This document shows, piece after piece, positions 16,944 through 29,520 of a DNA stretch of 64,000 bases. Source of the DNA: Euglena gracilis. Lineage: Eukaryota; Euglenida; Euglenophyceae; Euglenales. Numbering within the stretch: the stretch's first letter is position 1; each line of letters opens with the position of its first letter. The position numbers and the translations under genes were made by a program. The notes under the pieces are model-generated. The model was not told where the DNA came from and did not search any database. It saw only the letters and a program-made list of their open reading frames with translations. The stretch spans positions 39,688,426 through 39,752,425 of the forward strand of contig CP154955.1 in the NCBI GenBank assembly GCA_039621445.1. Reading direction: 5' to 3'.

Positions 16944-17055
16944 TGACACCAGTGTCATATATTCAATTACAGCCTCATGTTGCATGCGGCTTTTTGGCAC
17001 ACTACATCTTGAAACATGTTCTTCGTTCGAGTGTCAATTTATGCCACTAGTGGCA
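16944..17055. promoter_or_regulatory. Element A palindromes, right inner pair
   Basis: TGACACCAGTGTCA at 16944-16957 and TGCCACTAGTGGCA at 17042-17055, mirroring the left cluster. Confidence 0.6.
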
Positions 17056-17640
17056 GAAGTTGACAGTATTTAGACTGCATGATTGAGAAATGTGATTGTT
17101 TGGAATGTCATATGAAAGGGGATAGATGGTGAGGCACTCCGTCCAATCTGTGACGTTCTCAGTTTTCATTGTAGACGTGCTATTGTGACCCTACCAGTTG
17201 CTGCTGAAGTCACGCGCCTCATGGCCTTGGTTTTTGCACAGTTCAGACTGACCATGCAGGCATGCATAAATGGGGGAACGCATTTTGGAGAGCAATCAGA
17301 GCGTCGTGCAGAAACAACAGCGCAAACACTCCCTATAACCATGCACCCTCCCCGCTTTTTTGGTTCTTCGATTCCATCACAACTTCCAACCCCCTCCGAA
17401 TGTCGGCTGCGGCACATTGCTGCCGGTGCAGATGATAAAGGTACACTCCTGTCCATGGAAACAGAGTGAATAGTGGCTTTTGCCCTGTAATTTCCCTTCC
17501 TGGGTTTATTTTTAGAGGCCTGTGTGCAAAATCCCATTTCATGGGGAAAATGATGCCCACACAGAAGGGTGCAACAAGGACAAAGACACGAAGTATCTCA
17601 CGAGCATCGTCCACAGAGCACTTATGAGTCAAAAATTTTA

Positions 17641-17654
17641 TGCCACTAGTGGCA
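17641..17654. promoter_or_regulatory. Element A palindrome, right terminal copy
   Basis: TGCCACTAGTGGCA in TTTTATGCC...GGCATAAATT, 30 bp from the right end. Confidence 0.6.
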
Positions 17655-17688
17655 TAAATTTTTGTTCTAATTGGCCGCCTAAGATTTT

Positions 17689-19440
17689 GGGACAATTTTC
17701 ACACAATTCAGCATATTTTGCCTTATTTGTCTGGCTCGAAGCGCCGAATTTTTCGAAAATTGGTATTTTGAGGGGCATTTTTGGACATTTTGGGGGGTCG
17801 AAAAATTTTTCCAGCAAAAATCCATAAAATGGACACCCCTCCCATGAATAAGACCCCCACGGGCTTTCCAGCAACCGACCCATGAAATGGACCCCCGGTC
17901 TTATTTTTGGGGGGGTTACCTCCAGGGGGCGGGGGGGGGGGGGAGGTCGGTTTGGGTTCATGGCTGGGTCCAACCAGACAAATTGCCCCAGAGGATGGAG
18001 GCTTTCGGGCCTCCGACATCCTTGGTCTCAGGGGATGCCTGTTGTGGTTGGTTTGATTTGAGACTTTTCCTGCCTTTTTTTTGCAGTTTGGAGGGTTGCT
18101 TAATTTATATTTATTCTGGTCCCTAGGGAGTCGCTTCTGTTTGAGTTGCTTTGATTGGGGGGGGGGTCATGCGTATAGTTCTGGGATGGTGGTGATAATG
18201 CCCTCGTGCAAACAGGTTGAGACACCGCATACTGCTCTGGCAGGGGCTCCCAGCGTACCCTGTGGGCCCCTCCCGCATTTGCATTGGGGCAGGTTTCTGC
18301 AGGAGGGCGATAATCTGTGGTTGGAGAATTTCGTTTGAAAATCCCTTGGATCCCAGAGGAGGGTACAAACACACTTTGTTGTCAGATGGGGTGGGCTGTC
18401 ATTTGCCACAGACGCCACACAACAGCAGCAGCCTGGGTTCCGGTGGGGATAAAGGCAGCGGTAGCAGCGCCGCCTGTGACAGAACACGCAGGGATCCTTC
18501 AGGACACCGTCCGGGGGGGGGGGGGGGCTGGCGGGAAAAAGGTGTTGGCTGCCCCCCCCCCAGAGCCAGGGGGAGGGGGTCCGCCGGCTGGCAGCTGGAC
18601 CCGGCTCATCCCCCAAAAACAGGCAAAAAAAAGCCCAAATCCAGCCGGGTCGGCATTTTTCAGGAAAAAGTTGAAGGTGAAAACCCACAACCACACAAAA
18701 AATCCATTTTGGCCACCTTTCACCCCTTTCTTCGGTCCGGCCTGGCTTTGCCACAAAAGATGCAAAACTGTGGGAATCAGAATAATTCTGATTCAATACT
18801 CTGGAATTGTCCAAAACACATTCGTTTCCCAAACAAAACACAAAAAACAAATTCTTTCCCAAAGAAAACACAAAAAAGGAACCTGGGGAGATTTTTAAGG
18901 CCAGGAGTCCAAATGAGCAGAAAACGTTGTTTTTCGTGTTTGACATTTTGAGCCCTCATTTCTTGGTTTTGTACCAGATATATTTCAGCTGCCCTGTCTG
19001 GCAAGCCAGACCACCCCTTCCCTTCAGGGTCACCGTAAGTCAGGGTCACCGTAAACTGGCCGGGCCTGTATTGACAACACTCGAGAAAAACACGCCAACG
19101 AGGCAACAAAACCACACCCCCCCCCCCGCAACGTCATTTATTGAGGAGGGTCCATGCCCCTCTTCGTCAATCCATTTAACCCACGGACCCCCTTGTGCAT
19201 AACATCAGTACATTCCAGAGCCCCAGAGATAGGACATCAGGATGCATTTGGATGAGCCATTTCCGTTTGGGAATGCTTGTCATGGTGGAGGCAAGGAAAT
19301 GGAAGGCGGAAAGAAATGGCACCACCCCAGGCCAAACCTGCAGAGAGGAACCACTGGCTGAGTTGCAACTGCCGCTGCTGCTTGGCATAGAGGCTATCTC
19401 GCTCCAGGGCATTGTCTCAAACTCTGTTCCTACCACTTAA
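17689..19440. other. No gene seen; GC-run repeats
   Basis: A C/G-run patch at 17860-17945, a relative of the 10930/22150 repeat at 18520-18740 and A-rich sequence to 19110. A minus-strand Cys-rich frame near 18430-18490 (CVFCHRRRCYRC) has no splice or domain support. Confidence 0.5.
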
Positions 19441-19449
19441 GGACGATTT

Positions 19450-20155
<706 letters not shown>

Positions 20156-20254
20156 ATGCATGTGTGTATTGGGAGGGGTGCTGGCACCGCATTGCTTTGT
20201 CCAGCCCCACCAGAAAAAAACGACTGAGTGCGATCATGTGCTCGGCATTGTGGT

Positions 20255-20398
20255 GATAACCGCCGCAGGGCGAGACAGGTCGGGCAGGCCAGGGCCGCAC
20301 GGAGGGCAGGCGACCTCCTCCACCGTGATACTGTGGACCCGGCCCAGCCACACCGGGCCCGGGAGGAGGAACCGGAGGTCGAGAGCCACTGGACCTGC
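20255..20398 (-). CDS. Exon of unknown protein (zinc-finger gene cluster)
   Basis: After a CTGGCAG acceptor the frame reads GPVALDLRFLLPGPVWLGRV then HSITVEEVACPPC and GLPDLSRPAAVI. Coding-like strand pattern (W-L-G-R-V-H-S-I), two Cys, no family identified. Position suggests it is downstream of the zinc-finger exons on the same strand. Confidence 0.4.
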
Positions 20399-20507
20399 CA
20401 GAGCAGTGTCAGCCGGCAGAAGCAGGCCGGTGCTTCCTTTCAAGGTGTGCCGCTTTCGGGGGTGGGGGAGGGGCACATCTGCCACAAAAGGCCAGGGAGT
20501 TCAAAAT

Positions 20508-21071
20508 AGGGATTATTTTAAGGTTGGGAAGGTCCCCTTCCACCCCACCCCCCCCGGGGGGAGGAGGTGGGTCGGGGGGCCTCCTTTTTGGGTAAACTTT
20601 GGAGTAAAAAAATGTGGAGGCTGCGCAAAAAAAACCAGAGGGAAACCCCCTCTGGCGGGGGGGGGGGGGCTCACTCTAACCCCCCGGGCCCTGATATCCG
20701 GCAAACCCACCCACCAACCCCCAGGCTTCGATGCAAGGGCAGGTGAGAGGGGGGGTCGGACCCCCCCCTCTGGGGGGGGGGGGGGGCATCCCCCCACCTA
20801 AACAGTGGCGGTGTAAGGGCAGCCAATCTTCGGCCTGGTGCAAAGCGCCAGGCCGGAAATTTTTGACCCCCCAAACGACCAAAAGTGCATTTTGGGCGCT
20901 TTGGGGCAAAAAAATTGTCAAAAAATGCAAAACATATTCGGTGCAAAGCGCCAGAAGGAAAATTTTGATTCTTTGTGGGGATCCCGGGTACCCCCCCCCC
21001 ATGGTCCGTCCGGACCCCCCTGGCAGGTGGAGGGTGTCCAGACCTCCTTCGGTGCACTAAGGCTTCCCGGC
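20508..21071. mobile_element. Possible introner between two exons (element K)
   Basis: A GC-run-rich 564 bp block. Flanks TTCAAAAT (20500-20507) and CTGAAAAT (21072-21079) match at 6 of 8 positions, and ends AGGGATTATTTTAAGG and CCGGGAAGCCTTAGTG both place TTAAG/CTTAG near position 11. The upper flank lies at the end of a coding-like exon. Tentative because the duplication is imperfect. Confidence 0.4.
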
Positions 21072-21074
21072 CTG

Positions 21075-21205
21075 AAAATGACCAGTGACGGACCGTACTT
21101 TTGGGGGAACTGTCGACGCTGTGTAGGCGTCTCGAACGTCACCACCGCTTCCTCTGCAGCATGGATGGCCACGGTCAGGAAACCACAGGGGCAACTGCGG
21201 GCAGG
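21075..21205 (-). CDS. Exon of unknown protein
   Basis: Frame reads CGFLTVAIHAAEEAVVTFET then QRRQFPQKYGPSLVIF. Balanced composition, consistent with a globular domain, preceded by a CGCAG acceptor. Ends at element K. Confidence 0.4.
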
Positions 21206-21619
21206 GGCAGCCATGCGCGACTGTTCCATTGAAGGGGCAAGCGCACATGGAATTGTATTTCTCATTTATGATATGTATGGGTATATGAGCACTGAGACAT
21301 CCATCAACGGTTCAACCATTTTCCACCCACATCCACGGCAACATCTAAACCGAAAATGACAGTTGAATTTCAACCAAATGGGCATCAGTCCAGAGCTGAC
21401 AGTATTCCACAACGAGGAGGACGAGATTGTGTCGGTAGTGGATGCGACTTGACGCAGACTGGGTGATGTCAGCAAACAGACGAGCAGCATCCTCCGTGCC
21501 TGGGGCAAGAGGGGAGCAGGTGAAGTGTACAGGAACACGAGACATGAAAAAGGGTTGCCGGGGTTAGGGTCATGGTTTGGGTTTGCCAACCATCATCCAA
21601 CTGGTAGGGGGCACACCAC

Positions 21620-21780
21620 AAGGTTCCGCCCATCGCACCCGGAACCGCAGCTGCATGTGCTCCGACAGACAGCGGTGCAGCGCCGCTGTGCGGTCCCCAG
21701 CTACTTGCAGGCCGCATTCCCACCCAGCCGTTGCCAGGGCGTACAACATCTGAGGAATGTGCCCGCTGGGGCTACCGGGG
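21620..21780 (-). CDS. Exon of unknown protein
   Basis: Frame reads GHIPQMLYALATAGWECGLQ then GDRTAALHRCLSEHMQLRFR. Helical, Leu/Ala-rich pattern; no family recognised. Confidence 0.4.
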
Positions 21781-21859
21781 AAGGCACTTTCAGCACAAGG
21801 CATCGCCCTTCCCATCGGGGTTGTTGGTGGGACAGCAGAGGGGGGGTGCGACTGCCACT

Positions 21860-21962
21860 CCTGGGGCCAAAAAAAACCTCTTGGGCAGCAGCCTGACTGA
21901 CAGGCGGTCCAGCAGGTCCAACCCCGCCCAGTCCGGCTGCTCGTGCCAGTCGCCTGCATGGG
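21860..21962 (-). CDS. Exon of unknown protein
   Basis: Frame reads GDWHEQPDWAGLDLLDRLSV then RLLPKRFFLAPG. Lies between element I and the previous exon on the same strand; no family recognised. Confidence 0.35.
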
Positions 21963-22139
21963 CAAAGGGGGTACGTTGGGGACCAGCCTTTCTTGTTTTT
22001 TTGGGGGGGTGGGGGGCTAGTGGCTTGAACCTTGCAGCAACGCCTCTGCTGGTTTGCTGGCTCAGGACGGTCAGGCATTCTCCAGCCCCACAGCAGCGAG
22101 CAACTGTTTGTACTCGGAAGCACGCAAGCCACGCAATCA

Positions 22140-22542
22140 AGGCGTCACTTAAAGACCCCCCCCCCTCAGCCCAGAGGCTGGAAAATTTGGGCTGGCTGGA
22201 AAAAGGCTGCTGGCTGACCCCACCCCCCATTGTGGTCCCCCAGCTGGAACTGGGCCGACTGGGGATTGAACTGGGCACCCAAAAAATCGAAAGTGCGAAG
22301 AATGCCCCCCAAAAAACTGCGAATCATGCAAAATGTCGATTTTTTAATCTAAATTTGGCCCAGCCACCCTTTTTCCAACCCATTTTATACATTTTTGGCC
22401 CATCTTTGCAACCCCGAAAGCAAAAACAAAACCCATCACCATCCAGCCGCCCTTTGAGCAGGTTCAAAATAAATAAAACTCCGCGATGGGTCCGAGTGCT
22501 GGTTGGTTGGACCACCCGGTGGATGGGTGTCGGCTTAAGCGG
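22140..22542 (+). mobile_element. Short element with exact 8 bp duplication (element I)
   Basis: CGCAATCA occurs at 22132-22139 and 22543-22550. Left end AGGCGTCACTTAAAG; right end reverse-complemented CCGCTTAAGCC, shorter by five bases, suggesting a small terminal deletion. Interior matches the repeat at 10930-11370. Non-coding, inside an intron of the zinc-finger gene region. Confidence 0.65.
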
Positions 22543-22689
22543 CGCAATCACTTGCCATTTTGGAATTTATTGTCTCTAAACAGTGGGCAATGGGTATTCT
22601 GCACAGGAAAACACAAAACCAACAAGAAATGGAAAGCAAATCCCCTTTCAACCCAGGCAAACGAGACGCATCCAAGGAGCGGAGAGAGG

Positions 22690-22900
22690 GGGTGAACGGC
22701 GGGAGCACCTCGGCGGCCAGGGCCTGGCTGCGCCAGCCGCCGCAGCCGGGCGAGGGGGCCCGCCGGCGGCTCCTCCGCCCCTGCGAGGGCGGCCAGCGCC
22801 GCCCGCGCCGCCGGGTCGACGGCCGGGTACGTCCCGTGGGCCGCCTGGAGGTGGTTGGGGGCATCCCGCGGCAGTGCTGTACCCGCAGTGGTTGGTACCT
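22690..22900 (-). CDS. GC-rich exon, Ala/Leu-rich, unknown protein
   Basis: One minus frame reads ALPRDAPNHLQAAHGTYPAV then DPAARAALAALAGAEEPPAG and LARLRRLAQPGPGRRG. Looks like a helical, Ala-rich linker. Frame choice is uncertain because all three minus frames are open. Confidence 0.35.
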
Positions 22901-23090
22901 TGGGAAAAGCCAGTCAAGCAACCCGGGGTTCAAGGCCCGGACAAAAAGCTGGCCTTGAATGTGGCATGGCTGTCGCCTCACCTCGCCCCTGTTCAGCACC
23001 CCGGGGCCCCGAGACAGGCCGGAACCGCCTCTTGAACGCCCGTCGGCCAGGCAAGCGAACGGGTGCATCACACTGAGATGGCAGCTGAGG

Positions 23091-23505
<415 letters not shown>

Positions 23506-23619
23506 GTCACTGTCCCCTGGTCGCCAACCCACATGCCGGAGTAGCTGGCTGGAAGGTAGACAAATGCAGGAGGCTTGGGAGGGCCACCCCCCGCCCCGCC
23601 GGGGTTGCCTGGTTTCCCT

Positions 23620-23823
23620 CCCAGCTTTGCTCGAAGCCGTCGGATGGCCAAGGCCCTGGCTGTGGGCGTGGAACTTGGCGGCGCCGACGAAGGCCGAGCC
23701 GCATGGCAGGCACAGCCAGTGGGACTGCAGGTCCGGCATGAGGTGGAGGTCGTAGGTCGGGGGCCCCAGCCCCACCGGCACCGCTGCGGCAGAGGAGGGG
23801 GACCAGGCAGTGCGGCAGGAATC
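23620..23823 (-). CDS. C2H2 zinc-finger exon
   Basis: After a GGTTGCAG acceptor the frame reads DSCRTAWSPSS, then YDLHLMPDLQSHWL and CLPCGSAFVGAAKFHAHSQG-LGH. Spacing C-x2-C-x12-H-x5-H is that of the U1/matrin-type C2H2 finger found in RNA-binding proteins. A basic Lys/Arg tail follows. Whether it belongs with the TUTase 10 kb downstream is unknown; the two are separated by element A. Confidence 0.6.
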
Positions 23824-23919
23824 CTGCAACCGTTGAAAGAGCTGTAGTTAGGGTTAATTTTGCTCCAGGAAAGGTGTGTGTGAGTGCGTTGGTGGATTGG
23901 TGTATCTGCGTCCGGGTGC

Positions 23920-24085
23920 CCTAAAAACACAAACACGCACGCACACACACATACACTCATGCACGCACAAGCACCCAAGCACACACGCACACACGCACAC
24001 CACACACACACACACGTGCGACGGCGTCCGAAACACATACGCAAACGCACACAACACACACACACACACACACACACAGGCGTTC
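23920..24085. repeat. CA-rich microsatellite
   Basis: Degenerate (CA)n with GCAC interruptions, in an intron of the zinc-finger gene region. Confidence 0.85.
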
Positions 24086-24227
24086 CTCGTAAAACAAAGG
24101 AAGGGGTTTGTCTTTTTTAGAATTCAATATTTTTTTCAAGATGGTGGCTTCACCATTTTCCAATCCAGGACCATACACAACACATAAACACCATACACAT
24201 CCTGCAAAAAAAAATGTGCTTGGGCAC

Positions 24228-24363
24228 CTGATTTGCCAGTGGCAGCCTGCAACTCGGCCTCCAGCCCCGGCAGTCCCATCCTGCGGAATGCACGGCCGAG
24301 GTGCTCCCGGTCCAACCGATGCCGCCGCCACTCTGTCATGGTCTCGGCCAGGGAAGAGCCCAT
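24228..24363 (-). CDS. Exon, helical segment of zinc-finger gene
   Basis: Reads MGSSLAETMTEWRRHRLDRE, HLGRAFRRMGLPGLEAELQA, ATGKSG and stops at a CAG/GTGCCC donor. Amphipathic Arg/Glu helix pattern; no family recognised. Confidence 0.45.
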
Positions 24364-24629
24364 GCCCTGCCCCCGACCTCATGATACAACAGCAACGGAC
24401 CACTGATCGTGGCTGAAGCTGAAAAACCAATCCCGGAACCTTGAAACAGCAGCCTTCGAAACCCCTGTGGGTGGTGGTGGTGGAGGCCGCGGTGGTGGTG
24501 GCGGTGGTGGCGGTGGTTTGTGTGTCTAGGTGTGTGGGTTTTGTTGTATGGGGGTAGATGGGGGGTGGGGTGAGGCAGCACCTGAAATTGGGAATGAATA
24601 TATGGTACATCCGACTCCATCCACCATAT

Positions 24630-24734
24630 TTGGGAATGGATGGTAATTCCCGCGAAGGCCTTCCCTGGGAAACAGGTCGGCTTTGCAGACTTTGCAGTAC
24701 TCAAAGACCAGCACCCCCGGATTGACGCTGGCAA
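24630..24734 (-). CDS. Exon with CxxC motif
   Basis: After a CTGCAG acceptor the frame reads VASVNPGVLVFEYCKVCKAD then LFPREGLRGNYHPFP. C-x2-C followed by His suggests a second zinc-binding unit near the C2H2 exon. Confidence 0.45.
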
Positions 24735-25303
24735 CTGCAGGGGGAGAGGGTGCGAGGTACAATGGGATGCCTCAGCGGCTGCCAATTTTGCAGGCAGAGG
24801 AGGATTGGTGTCTGAAAGTGCGGTTGGGGGGGGTGGGGCTGTGTTGCAGGACTGGTGGTGCACCGGTTCGAATCCCACAGTATGCCCCGTGCGGACTCGA
24901 ACCAGGACTCGAACACACAACCGGGCGTGAATGAGGCCAACGCCTAAACCGAATAAGCCGCCTGGGGGATACTCGTCTTGGCGTTATGCACCTGTCCCAC
25001 CATTATGGGACCTGCCCCATTCGCTGCCAAAGTGCTCATTCTTGGCATCAATGGATCCCAGATGTGCAATTCAACAATCATCCACACCAAAATGAGTCTG
25101 AAGAAATGTATCAGATAAAATAGGTTTGCTTTAAAATGCAGCACTTCACAAAGCGAGGCCGAATCTCATTAAGTGAATCATCAAATAAATCATCATCAAC
25201 GAATCAAAATCTCTCAAGAGCCTTTGCCTCATCCAATACACATCCATCGAAAGCACTCCCATACAGCGATCCACACACACACATAACACAGCACACATGC
25301 ATG

Positions 25304-25341
<38 letters not shown>

Positions 25342-25379
25342 GCATTGCGCGCACTCTCACAGCATGCCTTCCAGCTCCG

Positions 25380-25475
25380 TCAAATAGGTTGGAAGCGGCC
25401 CCTTCCGGCAGGACAGCATCACCCGCAGGGCCGGGAGGACCTTCGGTGGGCGGCGCCGTCCCGCCGTGGGGCAGC
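25380..25475 (-). CDS. Possible exon upstream of zinc-finger exons
   Basis: A GC-rich minus frame reads LPHGGTAPPTEGPPGPAGDA then VLPEGAASNLFDGAGRHAV. No domain; flanked by a CA microsatellite and a G-run. Confidence 0.3.
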
Positions 25476-25559
25476 ACCGCTGGGGGGGGGGGGGGGGGGG
25501 GGGGCTCGTGCTGGCAGCACCGACAGGGAGGTGGGGGGGGGGGGGGGGAGACTCCCTCT

Positions 25560-27499
25560 GTTTTCGGCGGGTGATTCAGTGGGAAAGGGGGCCCTTTCAA
25601 ACGGAGCCGTTGCGATGCGGTCCCAAAGGTGACCTCTGATCAGAGGGGGGCTTTGCGCAGCCGGGAATTACCCCCGGACTGAGGGACAGCCGCAAGCCAG
25701 AACGGTGGGACGGTCCAAGCTCCTGATTCAGGAGGGTGAGCAGGACACTGTCCTACACAGGCAATGAGACCGTTCAGACATTTTCTCCACACACGTGAAC
25801 GGACCGAAGCGAAAAGTAAAAACCCCACGATACAGTAAACCAGTGCCAAGTGTACTGCCATGGATGAACGAAAGCGGTCCAAGGGGATGCGGAAGGGTGG
25901 TGTGGGTCTGGTGGGGGGGGGGGGGAGGGGGCCGACCGAGGGGTTCCTTAAGCTGGAGGGTACCCTGTCCTGCAGTGAGGGGTCCGGAATAGGCAAGTTT
26001 GGGGGTCAAATCAGCATCATTTTTGGTTCTTTGAACGAACACCTTTTCCCAGAAGGCTGGGTGGAAACCTCCCCCAGGGGACCCTCAAGGAATCTCTGGT
26101 GCCGGGGGCATGCTTTCCAAACAAAAACTCTATCGGTTCCCATGGCGTAACAAATTAAAAAAAAAATCCCCCTAAGAAAAGGGGAGGGGGGCCATACATT
26201 CACTTGGTGCACTTTTCCCACCCACCAACTTTCTTTGAAAACCCACCTGCAGCCCTTCCTCTTCCTCTTCCGCAGTTCCTCCGGGTGCACCCCACCCCCA
26301 GGGGTCCAGGGACTCAAAACCATTCACCCAAATAAGCCAAACCATCGTTTCAGATGCAACTGCTAGTGTGTTTGAGAAATTGCGCAAACAAACTTTTATT
26401 TGGAAAATCCCGATGAGTGGCACCCAAACCCGTATAATGTAACCAGGATGTAGCAGAGGGAAGGAGGCAAAGATTTTGACTACTGGGGTGCATACGGGAC
26501 CAATTTGGGATGCTGCTGGAACGACTTGGGACAAGTGAGACCGTGCACTACACAATAACACACACTTTGACTTCAAAAATTGTTAGTCTCTGTACACAAT
26601 TGCACAAATTAACCATTTGCGCAGTTATGCAAAGGAAAATTTGTGCCACTGAGCACAGGAGCCAACACGAGCAACTGCCAAATGTGTACAAGACTGTGCA
26701 ATTGTCAATGTTGTACATTCGGACAGCGGATTTGCTGCAATTATGTGAACACACTGGATTTTATGGCAAAAGGAACCGCCTTCTGGGTACAAGTTTGGGC
26801 CTTGGCGGTTGTGCGGTTGTGCGGTTGGCGGTTGTGCCTGTGGAAAACAGTTTCCCGTTGTATTACTGCTAAACCATCACAATAAAGGACACTCCAAAGT
26901 ATAATATAACTGAAAAGGAGAGTAAAAGGGTGCCCTTCACCCCCATTTGTCGAAAAATGAGGCACGGTACATTGCTTGTGCATTTGCTCACTTAAAAATG
27001 TCCGCAATCAGGGGCATTTGGTGAATCACCCTGAGACAATTTCTTTGACCAACGCAGATCGCTCTCCTCTTGTCTCTGGAGTCTCCACTTTCAAAGCTTC
27101 AAAATAAAACAATTTTGGACGACTTGCGCACCATTTGCGCAAATGCACCATTTGAATCTGCTCCTGTGTGCAATTCGGGATTCCTGTTCAGCCCTGGAAT
27201 GTCGTTCATGTGGGAAGAAGGAAGGTCCACCTCAGCTGAGAAGGAGGTGGCCTGCAAGAGGTTGTGGAAATGAGTGACTGTCGGGATAACCTCGGCTCCA
27301 GATGAGATGAAGCAAAAGTGTTCTTCACAACATGGACCCTGCAAAAATACGCCAGAAGCAAAACAGTTATCGAATGTGAATGTGAATAACTAGAAATGAC
27401 CACTGGGGGATCCATCATTGAAACTTGACACAGAACGACCGAGGGCAACCGGCATTGGTCAACAGTCATACCCCCCCCCCCCGAGGGTCAGGGTTAGAA
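25560..27499. other. No gene seen; one dispersed repeat
   Basis: Mixed sequence with the inverted partner of the 8791-8856 repeat at 26641-26704 and nearby TTTGCGCAAATGC motifs (27120-27150). No exon recognised. Confidence 0.5.
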
Positions 27500-27771
27500 C
27501 AGGCTGAATTTTACCAACCCTGGGGGGGAGGGGGTCTCAGGGTGCCCTGGAGTGCCTGGGCAGCCAGGCGCTACCCCCGGGGGGGGGTCAGTGCCTGCCT
27601 GGTCGTGGACCAAAGAGCGACCAAAAAAGGGGCTTTTCTGGGCTTTGGGCGCCTTCGGCGGCAGAAGTGCCTTAACCAAGTGCGCTACCCCCTCCCCCGG
27701 GGTCAGATCTGGGTGCTTGCCCAGGCAGCCTCCCCCAGGGTGGGGTCGGCACCGCCGTAAAATTCAGCTTG
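27500..27771 (+). mobile_element. Short inverted-repeat element (element E1)
   Basis: Ends CAGGCTGAATTTTACC and GTAAAATTCAGCTTG are inverted copies. The body contains GTCTCAGGGTGCCCTGG, GGGCTTTTCTGGGCTT, a CGCCTTCGGCG hairpin and GGGGTCGGCACC, all shared in order with element E2 at 42607-42857. Flanking octamers GGTTAGAA/GTGAGGAA match poorly, so this insertion looks older. Confidence 0.6.
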
Positions 27772-28019
27772 GTGAGGAACAGCGTTCAATCATCAAAGAA
27801 ATGAATTGAGAGGAATTAAAAAAAATCAACTTTAAAGAAGAAAAAAATGGCCAAAAAATGTGTGTTTTCCCATGAAGAAAAGGGGCAGGGATGCCACTGA
27901 TGCGGGGCAGGGGGGGCAAAAATAGATGGATCAGAGGCCAGGCGTGATGTGTCTCAGGAAGACAGTGCGGGGGCTCGTCATGGGAACCTTCGTTGGCTGC
28001 GGGCACACTCGACACCAAT

Positions 28020-28240
28020 ACCTGTGTGTGTGCGCGCGAGTGTGTGTGTGTGTGCGTGCGTGCATGCGTGCGTGCATGCGTGCATGCGTGCGTGCGTGCG
28101 TGTGTGGTTTGTGGGTGGGTGGGTGTGCGTGCATGCACACCGTGCGTTCGCATATGTGTGCTCGTGTGTGCGCGCACGTGGGTGGGTGGGCAGATGGGCA
28201 GGTGGGTGTGGGTGTGGGTGTTGTGTTATGTGTCGTGCTG
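28020..28240. repeat. GT/GCGT/GGGT microsatellite
   Basis: Short GT, GCGT and GGGT tracts with GCAT interruptions. Confidence 0.85.
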
Positions 28241-28376
28241 TGTGTGGGGAGGCACAGAAACAGAAATGGAACTGTACTGGAAAAATGCACACCCTCAATA
28301 ATTCTCGGATCGTGAGGGGTGCAGGGCAGAGCGAGAACATCCACCCACCCTCACACACACACACACCAGTTCTGAC

Positions 28377-28545
28377 CTCCTTTGCGGACGAAGTCGAAAT
28401 ATTGCTGTTCTGCATCAGGTTGCTGCCGCTTCGCCTCCGCCACGTAGGCCCGGCATCCCTTCACTCCCGCCCGGCGAAGGACCTCCTGCAGGGTGACGAA
28501 CGCTCGGACCTCCTCCTCCCGCCGGTCACCCTCGCCATCCAGGTA
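28377..28545 (-). CDS. Exon of the coiled-coil gene, helical
   Basis: Reads YLDGEGDRREEEVRAFVTLQ, EVLRRAGVKGCRAYVAEAKR and QQPDAEQQYFDFVRKG, ending at a GGAG/GTCAGA donor. Clearly coding-like, helix-rich; no domain recognised. Its intron continues into CA repeats and then lower-coordinate sequence with no exon found. Confidence 0.5.
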
Positions 28546-28599
28546 CGTAGAAGGGCTGGGGGACTCCCGTCCACCTGAAGTGCACATATGTGCGTTGCA

Positions 28600-28955
<356 letters not shown>

Positions 28956-29279
28956 CAGGCAAATCGCTCGTTTGAAGACACCTCTTATGCCGCAGGTGAT
29001 GTCAGACTGCTCCGTTGTTGGTATCTCAGCGAATGTGTCTGCAGCAGGCGATCGATCCGCAGCAACGCCTCCGGCATTTCTCGGTCCAAAGAAAAACCCA
29101 GTCAATTGAATCCCTGTCTTCTGGTTATGAATTCATCAGGCAACAGTGGGTATATTTTTATGTATTAATTAAAAATTGTAAAAACATATATTAATAATAA
29201 TATATAAATAGTATAATACCAATTATTTTAAATAGTGGGTGTGTAATATGGGTTATGTGTCGCGACAGATGCAGTGAGC

Positions 29280-29520
29280 ATAGGCCATGATGGAACTTCC
29301 CCGGCAGGAAGCCACGGAGAGAATTGCATGGACCCAAAACGTCAGACCGTTCCCAGCCAGGTCTGACTGCCCCTTCCCCCAATCCAGCTAACCGTCCAGC
29401 AATCAGTAGGCGGTGCTGCCGACGTCCCACCAGCCCCTCGTCCTGCTCTGTGGCCTGGAGTATGACCTGCAGTCGCTGTTTGCCCCGAGACACCTTTCGG
29501 GCCGGATCATGCTGGGACAC
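29280..29520 (-). CDS. Possible exon of the coiled-coil gene
   Basis: A minus frame reads KVSRGKQRLQVILQATEQDE then GLVGRRQHRLLIAGRLAGLG and WERSDVLGPCNSLRGFLPG. Coding-like; a plus-strand frame is also open, so strand rests on agreement with neighbours. Confidence 0.35.

Larger units (their letters stand above)
13953..17683 (+). mobile_element. 3.7 kb DNA transposon with private palindromes (element A)
   Basis: Both ends begin CTTAGGCGGCCAATTAG and stay alignable without gaps for 44 bp (six mismatches), ending in a palindrome of the form TGCCACYAGTGGCAT. ATTTT flanks each side. The 14-base palindrome TGCCACYRGTGGCA or a close variant occurs at 13982, 14573, 14711, 14769, 16944, 17042 and 17641, four on the left and three on the right, with none in the coding middle. 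Spacing from the outermost copy to the next is 591 on the left and 599 on the right. Plus-strand ORFs occupy 15170-16813. The base composition, free of C/G runs, differs sharply from the flanks. Superfamily not recognised. Confidence 0.85.

Noticed and set aside
18430-18500. Cys-rich minus-strand peptide CVFCHRRRCYRC as a zinc finger exon
   Set aside because: No splice sites and spacing does not match a known finger; lies beside a GC-run repeat.
24840-24935. tRNA-like B boxes GGTTCGAATCC and GGTTCGAGTCC
   Set aside because: No T-stem pairing around either loop, no A box or acceptor stem at the right distance. At most a fossil of a tRNA-derived repeat.
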